64,000 nt of DNA from NCBI GenBank assembly GCA_027858965.1, contig JAQIBS010000167.1, positions 62,001 through 126,000 of the forward strand, written 5' to 3'. Of this stretch, positions 44,427 to 52,027 are shown in pieces. This stretch comes from Kiritimatiellia bacterium. GTDB taxonomy: Bacteria; Verrucomicrobiota; Kiritimatiellia; RFP12; UBA1067. Numbering within the stretch: position 1 is the stretch's first letter; each line of letters begins with the position of its first letter. The translations under genes were made by a program, and so were the position numbers. Under the pieces are notes generated by a model, which made no database searches, was not told the origin of the DNA, and was given only the letters and a program-made list of their open reading frames with translations.

Positions 44427-44483
44427 CTAAAACACCGGCGGGATCGCCTTACACACAAATTGCTGTGCCAGAGTTCTAATCAT
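44427..44483 (-). CDS. Possible 18-codon peptide gene
   Basis: MIRTLAQQFVCKAIPPVF, ending TAG, preceded by AAGGAGAGTGACC at ideal spacing. It lies directly downstream of the HicBA cassette end. The ribosome binding site is the main support; function is unknown, and it may be only the relic of a longer cassette gene. Confidence 0.3.
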   Translation of the reverse strand: MIRTLAQQFVCKAIPPVF

Positions 44484-44533
44484 GGTCACTCTCCTTCTGT
44501 TTGTTTGTGTTGAGTTGGAGTGTAAGGTCAGGC

Positions 44534-44605
44534 GCTTAACGTTTGAGTTCACCTGCATTTAAAAGGCGTAGCCTCTAAAAGTCAGTGTGCAACGACTTGT
44601 TCGTC
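44534..44605 (-). repeat. attC-like recombination site
   Basis: Minus strand, 72 bases: R'' box GACGAAC (44605-44599), a long imperfect hairpin centred on GAGGC-TAC-GCCTT, then the stretch GAACTCAAAC and R' box GTTAAGC (44540-44534), matching GTTRRRY. It begins 6 bases after the hicA stop, as attC sites do. The R'' box is fully complementary to GTTCGTC at 45036-45030, the upstream end of the same module. Confidence 0.7.
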
Positions 44606-44611
44606 AGTCAG

Positions 44612-44791
44612 TCAGTCATTTCTCAATCTTGAAATGATGCGCCTAGCCAAGATTTCGTTGATTTCACGATGCCTAGGAACTGGTTCAGAATTACCAGTGT
44701 TTGGATTATGGTAGATATCATGCCTTCCACCATGCCTTAAAAGAACACATCCCGTTTTGCTAAGGTGTTGCACTAGGTCTGCCCGCTTCAT
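44612..44791 (-). CDS. hicA: HicA toxin (59 codons)
   Basis: A 59-residue HicA mRNA interferase: MKRADLVQHLSKTGCVLLRH, then GGRHDIYHNPNTGNSEPVPR and HREINEILARRIISRL. The dsRBD-like fold and the catalytic His in GGRHDIY are as in known HicA proteins. The start overlaps the hicB stop as ATGA. The TGA at 44614-44612 is immediately followed by the attC-like site. Confidence 0.88.
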   Translation of the reverse strand: MKRADLVQHLSKTGCVLLRHGGRHDIYHNPNTGNSEPVPRHREINEILARRIISRLRND

Positions 44792-44979
44792 GAGTATTCC
44801 AGCTCTCCAACCTTGCGGATTCCGGGTATTTCTTCAGACCCGAACGTGACCAACAAGTCCCGCAAGTGTTCTTTCAGATCTACTAAATCTGTTCCTTGAG
44901 TCCAATGGTCGGGATAATCATTTAGAAATCCGAGATACATTCCATCTGCTTCTTTCCAAAATGTATATTGTGCTTTCAT
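44788..44979 (-). CDS. hicB: HicB-like antitoxin, short form
   Basis: A 63-residue protein: MKAQYTFWKEADGMYLGFLN, DYPDHWTQGTDLVDLKEHLR and DLLVTFGSEEIPGIRKVGEL. It matches the HicB partial-RNase-H-like domain (Y-F-xxxDGxYxGxxxDxPxxxTxGxxxxELxxxL) but lacks the C-terminal DNA-binding domain of longer HicB proteins. It stands before hicA, an order found in some HicBA systems. Whether it can still repress its own promoter is doubtful without the DNA-binding part. Confidence 0.82.
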   Translation of the reverse strand: MKAQYTFWKEADGMYLGFLNDYPDHWTQGTDLVDLKEHLRDLLVTFGSEEIPGIRKVGELEYS

Positions 44980-45141
44980 GCTGATAGTTTCTCACTTCGG
45001 TATTGGTTTTGCAAGTATCATTATTTTTTGACGAACGTTATGATTAATGCGCTAGGTCCACGCTAGGTGCGGAGTGTCGTAGGACGATCCTCCCGGGCCG
45101 TCTTCCCGCAGTCTGGGCGGCGGCGCTGCGCACTGCATTAC

Positions 45142-45195
45142 GGGCGCTGAGGCCAGCGCCCCTCCAGGTTTAAAACTGAGGCCAGCGCCCTCCCC
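45142..45195. repeat. GGGCGCTG hairpin plus CCCTCCAGGTTT repeat
   Basis: GGGCGCTG (45142-45149) and CAGCGCCC (45154-45161) form a perfect hairpin; CCCTCCAGGTTT follows, then a partial second copy (CTGAGGCCAGCGCCC). The CCCTCCAGGTTT word after a hairpin recurs at 57326-57338. It lies at the 3' end of the polyamine genes and may help to terminate transcription. Confidence 0.7.
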
Positions 45196-45203
45196 ATAAA
45201 AAG

Positions 45204-46349
45204 CTACGAAAGCCGGCCTTTGTAGTCAGCAAAGGTGAATTCGCGGATAACATTAATTTCCCCCTCATCCATGAGGGCAATGGAGGGTAGGTTGACACCG
45301 TTGAACATGTTGTTCTTGACCATGGTGTAATGCGCCATATCGGTGAAAATCAGTTTGTCGCCAGGCTCAAGCGGCTGGTCAAAGGAGTAGTCCCCCACCA
45401 CGTCTCCAGCCAGGCAGGTCATACCACCCAAACGATAGGTGTGCGCTTTCTCCCCGGCCTTGCCTGATCCGATAATGTGCGGACGATAGGGCATTTCGAG
45501 CACATCCGGCATGTGACAGGCCGCTGATGAATCAATGATGGCAAGCTGCATCCCGTTCTCAATCACATCCAGCACCGATGTCACCAGAAAACCGCAATTC
45601 AGCGCCACAGCCTCACCTGGTTCCAGATAAACCATAACATCGTATTTCTGCATGATATGTTTGATCAAACCTATCAGTCGTTCCACATCATAATCATCGC
45701 GGGTGATGTGGTGGCCGCCCCCAAAATTGATCCACTTCATCTGATGCATATATTTACCGAATTTTTGTTCCACCACCTCAAGAGTCCGTTCCAGAGTGTC
45801 GGAATTCTGTTCGCACATTGTATGAAAGTGAAGCCCATCAAGTCCCTCCAGATCGGATGCTGTAATGCGACTCGCAACAGTTCCCATACGTGAGTTCTTA
45901 GCACAGGGATCATAGATCTCAACTTTCTGTTCCGAATACTCCGGATTGAGGCGCAACGCACACTCGATGGATTTATCACACGCTTTGACCCGCTCTTTAA
46001 ATTTTCTATATTGCGCTGGGGAATTAAAGACAATGTGATTGCAGTACTGCATGATCTGATCAAACTCATCATCGCGATAGGCCGGGGCATAGATATGCAC
46101 CTCTTTGCCCATCGACTCCGCACCCAGGCGTGCTTCAAAAAGAGAGCTGGCGGTGATACCTGAAAGGTACTCGCCAACCAGAGGAAAAACAGAGTGCATC
46201 GAAAACCCTTTAAGTGCCAGCAGTATCTTACAGCCGGTCTCATTCTGCACCCGCTTAAGGGTAATCAAATTCTGGCGTAGCAGTCGCTGATCAACCACAT
46301 AGGCAGGAGTTTTAATACTTTTAATAAGTTTAATATCTGCTTCAGTCAT
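45204..46349 (-). CDS. nspC: Carboxynorspermidine/carboxyspermidine decarboxylase
   Basis: A 381-residue PLP enzyme of the alanine-racemase fold. K47 in LLALKGFSMHS binds the cofactor; LDGLHFHTMCEQNSD, WINFGGGHHITR and VYLEPGEAVAL (PLP phosphate and substrate contacts) and IDSSAACHMPDVLE follow the NspC pattern. It decarboxylates carboxyspermidine (or carboxynorspermidine) to spermidine (norspermidine) in the cytoplasm. It is the last step of the pathway whose earlier enzymes are encoded upstream on the same strand (speA, speB, dehydrogenase). A GxxExxY gene separates it from the dehydrogenase. Confidence 0.93.
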   Translation of the reverse strand: MTEADIKLIKSIKTPAYVVDQRLLRQNLITLKRVQNETGCKILLALKGFSMHSVFPLVGEYLSGITASSLFEARLGAESMGKEVHIYAPAYRDDEFDQIMQYCNHIVFNSPAQYRKFKERVKACDKSIECALRLNPEYSEQKVEIYDPCAKNSRMGTVASRITASDLEGLDGLHFHTMCEQNSDTLERTLEVVEQKFGKYMHQMKWINFGGGHHITRDDYDVERLIGLIKHIMQKYDVMVYLEPGEAVALNCGFLVTSVLDVIENGMQLAIIDSSAACHMPDVLEMPYRPHIIGSGKAGEKAHTYRLGGMTCLAGDVVGDYSFDQPLEPGDKLIFTDMAHYTMVKNNMFNGVNLPSIALMDEGEINVIREFTFADYKGRLS

Positions 46350-46413
46350 AACTCTCCAAAAAAAATAAAACGTAAGAAAATCTAGGGTAATAAAATATTA
46401 CGAATATAAAAAA

Positions 46414-46440
46414 TGAGGTAGAAAAATAGAGGGGTAGAAA
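46414..46440. repeat. 27-bp inverted repeat flanking the GxxExxY gene, left copy
   Basis: Perfect reverse complement of 47343-47369; both are built of TTTTTCTACCTC-like words. It lies just after the stop of the GxxExxY gene. Confidence 0.9.
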
Positions 46441-46444
46441 AATT

Positions 46445-47230
46445 TTAAATCATTGTTAAAAAGGTTACTTGCTTACGAGAAATATTTATCCATTGAATAA
46501 TATCAAGTGCGGAGCTATCAAGAAATCTGCAAATATCTCTGCGATACCCATCAGCATCATGCTCTAATGTCGTAAGGCATATTGCAATTCGCTCTGCGCA
46601 TACATTAACGGTTTGCTTTCCTACAACTTGATGCCCGAAACAAACATCGACTTCAGAGAGCACTTTTTCAGGACCTCCAAAGAAATGGACAAGAATCTCC
46701 TCATACAACATTCTTGATAACCCTGTACCCCAATCCCTCAACATCTCCACTATTAACAATTTTTCAGTTTTTCCAAAGCCACCGGTAGACTGCCACTCAG
46801 AATCGTTAATACTGAAATTAGTAAGATCAGCATGCGTGAGAGTTACATTAACAAATTTATGTTCAACTTGCACAGGACGGAAATTTATTAATTTTCCATG
46901 TTGTAATCCAGTCAACAATAAATAGTTCTGCAACTGTCCATGATGACAACTAGTTAAACGATCAACCGCTTTCAGTTCAAACACAGCCCCATAAGAAACA
47001 ACCAAGTCGATAAAGTACGATTTACAGAAGTCTTGAAAAATAACATCTATCCTGACTTCCTTTTGGCAATTCTCTATGCGAGCCATAAGTGCATTCTGAT
47101 AGACCTTCTCATTGAACAATGGGCCAAGTTCACGCTGCACTTGAAATGCTTCATTCATGACATCATAGGCTACCGCAGCAAACCGTTCCTGCGACATACA
47201 TACAAGTTCTGCATCAACCACAACAGGCAT
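46445..47230 (-). CDS. GxxExxY-family protein, extended form
   Basis: A 261-residue protein. The N-terminal ~125 residues match the GxxExxY group (PD-(D/E)XK nuclease-like): VAYDVMNEAFQVQRELGPLF, then NEKVYQNALMARI, YFIDLVVSYGAVFELKAVDR (D-x-x and E-x-K of the nuclease core) and LQNYLLLTGLQHGKLINF. The signature is altered here to GPLFNEKVY. The C-terminal ~135 residues (from about VTLTHADL) are an extra, mostly helical part found in only some members. The ATG at 47230 is chosen because the longer frame to 47275 adds a cysteine/lysine leader. The gene interrupts the polyamine operon and is bracketed by 27-bp inverted repeats, which suggests insertion. Its biological role is unknown. Confidence 0.75.
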   Translation of the reverse strand: MPVVVDAELVCMSQERFAAVAYDVMNEAFQVQRELGPLFNEKVYQNALMARIENCQKEVRIDVIFQDFCKSYFIDLVVSYGAVFELKAVDRLTSCHHGQLQNYLLLTGLQHGKLINFRPVQVEHKFVNVTLTHADLTNFSINDSEWQSTGGFGKTEKLLIVEMLRDWGTGLSRMLYEEILVHFFGGPEKVLSEVDVCFGHQVVGKQTVNVCAERIAICLTTLEHDADGYRRDICRFLDSSALDIIQWINISRKQVTFLTMI

Positions 47231-47293
47231 CGTACACCTCACTTTTTTATCAACACATTCATTTTTTACCAGCAATGTTTTACCTAATAAAAT

Positions 47294-47335
47294 CTACGAC
47301 TTGTCCCGCCATAGCCTTGGCGTAGGAGGAAGCGC
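47294..47335. repeat. TTGTCCCGCC-TAGCCTTGGCG repeat
   Basis: CTACGACTTGTCCCGCC, ATAGCCTTGGCGTAGGAGGA. Nearly identical to 48867-48908; a looser inverted version is at 9463-9498. Followed by TTTCTACCCC/TTTTTACCT words to 47448. Confidence 0.85.
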
Positions 47336-47342
47336 TTTCATC

Positions 47343-47369
47343 TTTCTACCCCTCTATTTTTCTACCTCA
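47343..47369. repeat. 27-bp inverted repeat flanking the GxxExxY gene, right copy
   Basis: Perfect reverse complement of 46414-46440. It lies about 110 bp upstream of the GxxExxY start, within a tract of TTTTxACCT words; a degenerate direct copy is at about 48824-48850. Confidence 0.9.
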
Positions 47370-47448
47370 AATCTCTTACCAAAGAAACCACGAAGCGCAC
47401 CTATCTTTTACCTGAACATTTTTTACCTAAAATCTTTTACCCTAAACG

Positions 47449-48648
47449 CTACTCCACCAAATCTGGGTCAAAATTTTCTTTCCATGGCAGCCCCTGCTTA
47501 TTGAGCTCAGCCATAAATGGATCGGGATCAAACTCCTCAACATTGTAGACACCCGGTTTTTTCCATTTGCCCTCTAAAAACAGCTTGGCACCAATCATCG
47601 CCGGCACTCCGGTGGTATAGGAGATGGCCTGTGAACCAACCTCTTTGTAACAGGATTGATGATCACAGACATTATAGACGTAATAACTGACAGCCTTGCC
47701 ATCTTTAACACCTCTGCAAATGCAACCGATATTCGTTTTTCCTTTGGTGCGGGGACCCAATGATGCGGGATCGGGCAGGACCGCTTTCAAAAAATGCAGC
47801 GGCTGAATCTGTTTACCCTCATACTCAATCGGCACAATGGAGGTCATGCCCACATTCTGAAGCACATTCAGATGGGTGATATATTGCTGCCCGAAGGTCA
47901 TAAAGAAACGGATACGCTTAATCCCTGTAATATTAAGCGCCAGCGACTCCAGCTCTTCGTGATAGAGCAGGTAGGCATCTTTTTCGCCAATCTCATCGAA
48001 ATCAAAGACCCGCTTAATTTCGAGTGGCTCGGTTTCAATCCATTTTCCCTCTTCCCAGTAGCGTCCATTGGCGGTGATCTCGCGGATATTGATCTCCGGA
48101 TTAAAATTGGTGGCAAAGGGATAGCCATGATCGCCACCATTGGCATCCAGAATATCGATGGTGTGAATCTCATCAAAGTAATGCTTCAAAGCGTACGCAC
48201 TGAACACACCGGTAACTCCAGGATCAAAGCCACAGCCCAGTATTGCGGTGAGCCCTGCTTTTTCAAAGCGTTCTTTATAAGCCCACTGCCATTTGTACTC
48301 AAACTTGGGGATGTCGGGCGGCTCATAATTAGCGGTATCGAGATAGTGGGTACCGGTGGCAAGACAGGCATCCATAATCGTCAGATCCTGATACGGCAGT
48401 GCCACATTGATTACGATCTCAGGCTTGAAATCGTTGATCAATGCAATCAGTTCCTCGGTATTATCCGCATTCACCTGTGCAGAGTGTACTACCGTGCGCC
48501 CCCCATCCAGCTGCGCCTTGAGGGCATCACACTTTGAAACAGTGCGACTGGCAATCATCAGCTCTTCAAACACATCAGGGTTCTGACAGCACTTGTGTGC
48601 CACAACGCCGGCAACACCGCCGGCCCCAATCATCAATACTTTTCTCAT
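47449..48648 (-). CDS. Carboxynorspermidine/carboxyspermidine dehydrogenase (saccharopine-dehydrogenase family)
   Basis: A 399-residue NADPH-dependent enzyme starting MRKVLMIGAGGVAGVVAHKC (dinucleotide-binding GAGGVA). YLDTANYEPPD, ILGCGFDPGVTGVFSAY and NGGDHGYPFATNFNPEINI are typical of the carboxy(nor)spermidine branch of the saccharopine-dehydrogenase family. It condenses aspartate semialdehyde with putrescine (or diaminopropane) to carboxyspermidine (carboxynorspermidine). With speA and speB upstream making putrescine, carboxyspermidine is the likely product, decarboxylated by NspC. Spacing to its neighbours is 300 bp of repeats on the speB side and about 220 bp on the other. Confidence 0.92.
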   Translation of the reverse strand: MRKVLMIGAGGVAGVVAHKCCQNPDVFEELMIASRTVSKCDALKAQLDGGRTVVHSAQVNADNTEELIALINDFKPEIVINVALPYQDLTIMDACLATGTHYLDTANYEPPDIPKFEYKWQWAYKERFEKAGLTAILGCGFDPGVTGVFSAYALKHYFDEIHTIDILDANGGDHGYPFATNFNPEINIREITANGRYWEEGKWIETEPLEIKRVFDFDEIGEKDAYLLYHEELESLALNITGIKRIRFFMTFGQQYITHLNVLQNVGMTSIVPIEYEGKQIQPLHFLKAVLPDPASLGPRTKGKTNIGCICRGVKDGKAVSYYVYNVCDHQSCYKEVGSQAISYTTGVPAMIGAKLFLEGKWKKPGVYNVEEFDPDPFMAELNKQGLPWKENFDPDLVE

Positions 48649-48676
48649 ATCAGTTCTCCTTTAAAAAAATCTCTCT

Positions 48677-48908
48677 CACAGAGTCACAGAGGCCACAGAG
48701 TTTTTAGAGAAATAATGTAACTTAAATATCATTGCACTCATCACTCACCCCTAATCCTTAGAAAAGCACACATATTTCACCTCTAAAATCTTTCACCTCA
48801 AAAACAACGAAGCGTATTCATATTTCTACCCCCCAATTTTTCTGCCTCAACTTTTTACAAAAAACTCTACGACTTGTCCCGCCGTAGCCTTGGCGTAGGA
48901 GGAACGCG
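48677..48908. repeat. Repeat tract between speB and the dehydrogenase gene
   Basis: CACAGAGTCACAGAGGCCACAGAG (48677-48700, shown in part: CACAGAGTCACAGAGG) is a tandem-like word repeat. It is followed by CACCTCTAAAATCTTTCACC words and by a second TTGTCCCGCC-TAGCCTTGGCG element (48867-48908). No gene is present in the 304-bp gap. Confidence 0.75.
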
Positions 48909-48952
48909 CACCATCTTCTTACCTTCAATTTTTTCACCTTCTAACCCTGCAT

Positions 48953-49807
48953 TTACCCGACCATAATCAGGACCATTTCACGCAGCACCTTGCAGGCCAC
49001 CGCGGTTGATACTCCACTCTGATCATAGTGCGGCGAAAGCTCGACCATATCACCGCCAACAATATTCAGCCCGGTCATTTGCTGTAATGCAACCATCAGT
49101 TCTTTAAATGTCACACCGCCTGGTTCAGGGGTACCGGTTCCGCTGAAGATAGAGGGGTCAAGCACATCCAGATCAATCGAAAGGTAAACGGGCTGATCTC
49201 CGATAACCCCTATGACTTCATCAATGCAACCCAGATCAAATTTCTGCATGACTGTATTCTCTGCGGCAAAGGCAAATTCCTCTTTTGTTCCAGAGCGTAT
49301 CCCAAACTGCCAGATCTTACCTGTGCCTAAATCATCAAAGACACGCCTCATTACAGTTGCATGCGAAAGTTTTTCTCCCAGATAGTCATCCCGCAGATCA
49401 GCATGGGCATCTAAATGAACAATATGCAAATCCGGATATTTTTCAAGATACGCTTTGATAAGAGGGTATGAGACTAGGTGTTCACCACCGACCGCCAGCG
49501 TTTTCTTCCCATCAGCAACACAGCTTTGAGCTTCGCACTCTATCAGATCCATCACCTTGCCTGTATTACCCAAAGGCAAGGAGATATCGCCCAGATCACA
49601 AAGCTTATAATCAGCCAGGTCTCTATCGAGATAAGGGCTGTAGGTTTCGAGACCATCCAATTCCTGACGTACAGCCTGCGGACCAAAACGGGTTCCCGGT
49701 TTAAAAGAGACGGTTCCATCGAACGGAATTCCAAATATAACAAGATCACTCTCAGCATATCCACTAAGAATGCCTTCATGTATCACGGGTGTATTATCTT
49801 TTAACAT
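48953..49807 (-). CDS. speB: Agmatinase
   Basis: A 284-residue ureohydrolase that cleaves agmatine to putrescine and urea with two Mn ions. The metal ligands are visible: H110 in GGEHL, D133/H135/D137 in HLDAHAD, and D212/D214 in SIDLDVLDP. EPGGVTFKEL and GGDMVELSP are also characteristic of agmatinase rather than arginase. It follows speA (139 bp gap) on the same strand and feeds putrescine to the carboxyspermidine dehydrogenase. Confidence 0.95.
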   Translation of the reverse strand: MLKDNTPVIHEGILSGYAESDLVIFGIPFDGTVSFKPGTRFGPQAVRQELDGLETYSPYLDRDLADYKLCDLGDISLPLGNTGKVMDLIECEAQSCVADGKKTLAVGGEHLVSYPLIKAYLEKYPDLHIVHLDAHADLRDDYLGEKLSHATVMRRVFDDLGTGKIWQFGIRSGTKEEFAFAAENTVMQKFDLGCIDEVIGVIGDQPVYLSIDLDVLDPSIFSGTGTPEPGGVTFKELMVALQQMTGLNIVGGDMVELSPHYDQSGVSTAVACKVLREMVLIMVG

Positions 49808-49946
49808 AGCTCTCTCCTCAAATTTACGGCCAAAACCACAAATGTTTTATGACTCATGACCAACGACCCTATGACGCACATCAATTAATCTATGTCAACA
49901 CAACAGATATTCCGCGCAGCGGAATTGAGTAATCCGGTGCGCCGGA

Positions 49947-51863
49947 TTACCGTTCGTAATAGGTGTAACCGCGGAGTCCATTCTCATAGGAGCTCATGAT
50001 CTCGCGACGCTCTTTAGCGGTAATCAACCCCTTCTTAACCGCATCTTCCGCAGTCTTCCTATAGTTAGTCCGCATCTCGTTTGTGTCATACTCCACATAG
50101 CCAAGTACGTCATCAACGCTGTCTCCATGAATCTCATTAATTATATCATGAGATCCATCTTTATTCAGCCGAATACTAACGACATTTGTATCACCAAACA
50201 GGTTATGCAGGTCACCCAAAGTCTCCTGATAAGCGCCCACCAGAAAGATCCCAAGGTAGTAGTCTTTCTTCTCCAGAAGCGGATGCAGCGGAAGCGTGTT
50301 TTTAACGTCACTCCTATCAATAAACTTATTAATTTTGCCATCGCAGTCACAAGTGATATCCGCAATCACGCTATTGCGCGAGGGAAGCTCTAACAGACGG
50401 TGAATCGGCATTACAGGAAAAAGCTGATCAATAGCCCAACAATCAGGAATGGACTGGAAAACCGAGAAATTGCAGTAGTAAATATCAGCGATAACATTCT
50501 CAAGATCCACAAGTTCACTGGGTACAAACTTCAACTTTCTTTTTTTCTGAACAATCTGATAGATCGTATTCCAGAATATTTTTTCAGCCAGAGCCTTGTC
50601 CCTCAGAGAGATATGCCCATGATTAAACATGTCTCGAATATTATCCCGGTAATAGAGCGCATCGTTGTAACACTCCTGCAAATTCCGAGTTGTAATATTT
50701 TTGTTCACCTCGTGCAAACTGTGAATGGGTTCGGCCAGTTCCTGACCAAGAGTCTCCGGAACCTCATGCTCTTCAAAGGTAGCAACATCCAGAACATTGA
50801 AAAGGAGAACGGAATAATAGGCGACCAAAGCCCGGCCTGACTCAGTAATAATGACAGGATGCTCAATTTCTCCATCATCCATGACACTCATAACCGCCTC
50901 AACCACATCCGAGCAATACTCCTCAACGCTGTAGTTGCTGCTGTTGGTGTAGTTGGTGTTTGATCCATCGTAATCCACGGCAAGTCCACCGCCAAGGTCC
51001 AGATACCCCATGGGCGCACCCTCCTTGATTAGCTCAGCATAAACCCGGGCCGCCTCACGCACTGCAGTTCGAATATCCCGGATATTAGGCACCTGTGATC
51101 CTAGGTGATAATGCATTAACTTGAGCGTATCGAGCATGCCCCGCTTTTTCAGAATGTCAACAATCTCAATAGTCTGCGACATATTGAGGCCAAAGATGCT
51201 TCTATCGCCTCCGGACTCTGTCCAGTGTCCACCAGCCTTTGAAGAGAGCTTAATCCTGATCCCAATGTTAGGGGTCACATTAAGAGCTTTCGCTCTCTCT
51301 AGAATAAGGTCGAGTTCACCGGGTATCTCAATTACAAAGAAACACTTGAAGCCCATCTTGATGGCATACATGCCGATATCGATAAACTCTTCATCCTTAT
51401 AACCATTGCATATCAGACAGGATTCTTTATCCTTCATCTCAGAGAGCGCCGCAATCAACTCAGGTTTACTGCCAACCTCAAGTCCATGATGATAGCGCTG
51501 ACCAAACTTGGCAACCTCATGCACCACCTGCTGCTGCTGATTGACCTTGATGGGATAGACCCCCTGATAACTGCCTTTGTAACCCAGCGTTTGAATCGCA
51601 CTATTAAAAGAGTCATTCAGGTAGGCAATCTGAGCATCCAGAACATTTTCAAAACGTAGCAGGACAGGCATATCAATACCCCGGTCCTTTACCCCATTGG
51701 TAATCTCCATCAGACTGACAGCGGATTCACTCTCCTTATAAGGATTAATCATAACCTCGCCCTGGTCAGATATTGAAAAATATCTTCCACCCCAGCTCTT
51801 GATCCCGTAGAGATCCTCTGATTTTTCTTTAGTCCAACGATCAAGTAGTTCCACTTTATTCAT
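49947..51863 (-). CDS. speA: Biosynthetic arginine decarboxylase
   Basis: A 638-residue PLP enzyme of the SpeA type, converting arginine to agmatine in the cytoplasm. The PLP lysine is K106 in GVYPIKVNQQQ. LDLGGGLAVDYDGS is the glycine-rich phosphate-binding loop, and HYHLGSQVPNIRDI and LPLHPLLEKKDYYLGIFLVGAYQE (given in two overlapping parts by eye) belong to the conserved barrel and C-terminal domains. Full length for the family. First gene of the polyamine group. Confidence 0.95.
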   Translation of the reverse strand: MNKVELLDRWTKEKSEDLYGIKSWGGRYFSISDQGEVMINPYKESESAVSLMEITNGVKDRGIDMPVLLRFENVLDAQIAYLNDSFNSAIQTLGYKGSYQGVYPIKVNQQQQVVHEVAKFGQRYHHGLEVGSKPELIAALSEMKDKESCLICNGYKDEEFIDIGMYAIKMGFKCFFVIEIPGELDLILERAKALNVTPNIGIRIKLSSKAGGHWTESGGDRSIFGLNMSQTIEIVDILKKRGMLDTLKLMHYHLGSQVPNIRDIRTAVREAARVYAELIKEGAPMGYLDLGGGLAVDYDGSNTNYTNSSNYSVEEYCSDVVEAVMSVMDDGEIEHPVIITESGRALVAYYSVLLFNVLDVATFEEHEVPETLGQELAEPIHSLHEVNKNITTRNLQECYNDALYYRDNIRDMFNHGHISLRDKALAEKIFWNTIYQIVQKKRKLKFVPSELVDLENVIADIYYCNFSVFQSIPDCWAIDQLFPVMPIHRLLELPSRNSVIADITCDCDGKINKFIDRSDVKNTLPLHPLLEKKDYYLGIFLVGAYQETLGDLHNLFGDTNVVSIRLNKDGSHDIINEIHGDSVDDVLGYVEYDTNEMRTNYRKTAEDAVKKGLITAKERREIMSSYENGLRGYTYYER

Positions 51864-52027
51864 ATCAACAAACCCTATATTTATTTACAGCGGATACTTT
51901 CCCGCAAAATCAATATTCACCTTAACAAAGGCAGTTAAAATCGTTCAAGACGTTGAAATCAGGGCCAAAAATAAGCAGTTAAACTACCGCATGTAGGTTT
52001 ACTCCCGCACCTGCGGAAGTCATACAA

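Larger units (their letters stand above)
44540..45035 (-). mobile_element. 496-bp HicBA gene cassette (integron type)
   Basis: The cassette would run from the T at 45035 (after G at 45036 in G/TTCGTC) to the G at 44540 (in G/TTAAGC). It contains hicB, hicA and the attC-like site in the orientation usual for cassettes (gene, then attC). If circularised, its R'' (GACGAAC) and R' (GTTCGTC) boxes would pair perfectly. No integron integrase and no second clear attC are in the window. Confidence 0.65.

Noticed and set aside
47794-48537. 247-codon open frame on the + strand
   Set aside because: It lies antisense within the dehydrogenase gene, whose protein matches a known family throughout.
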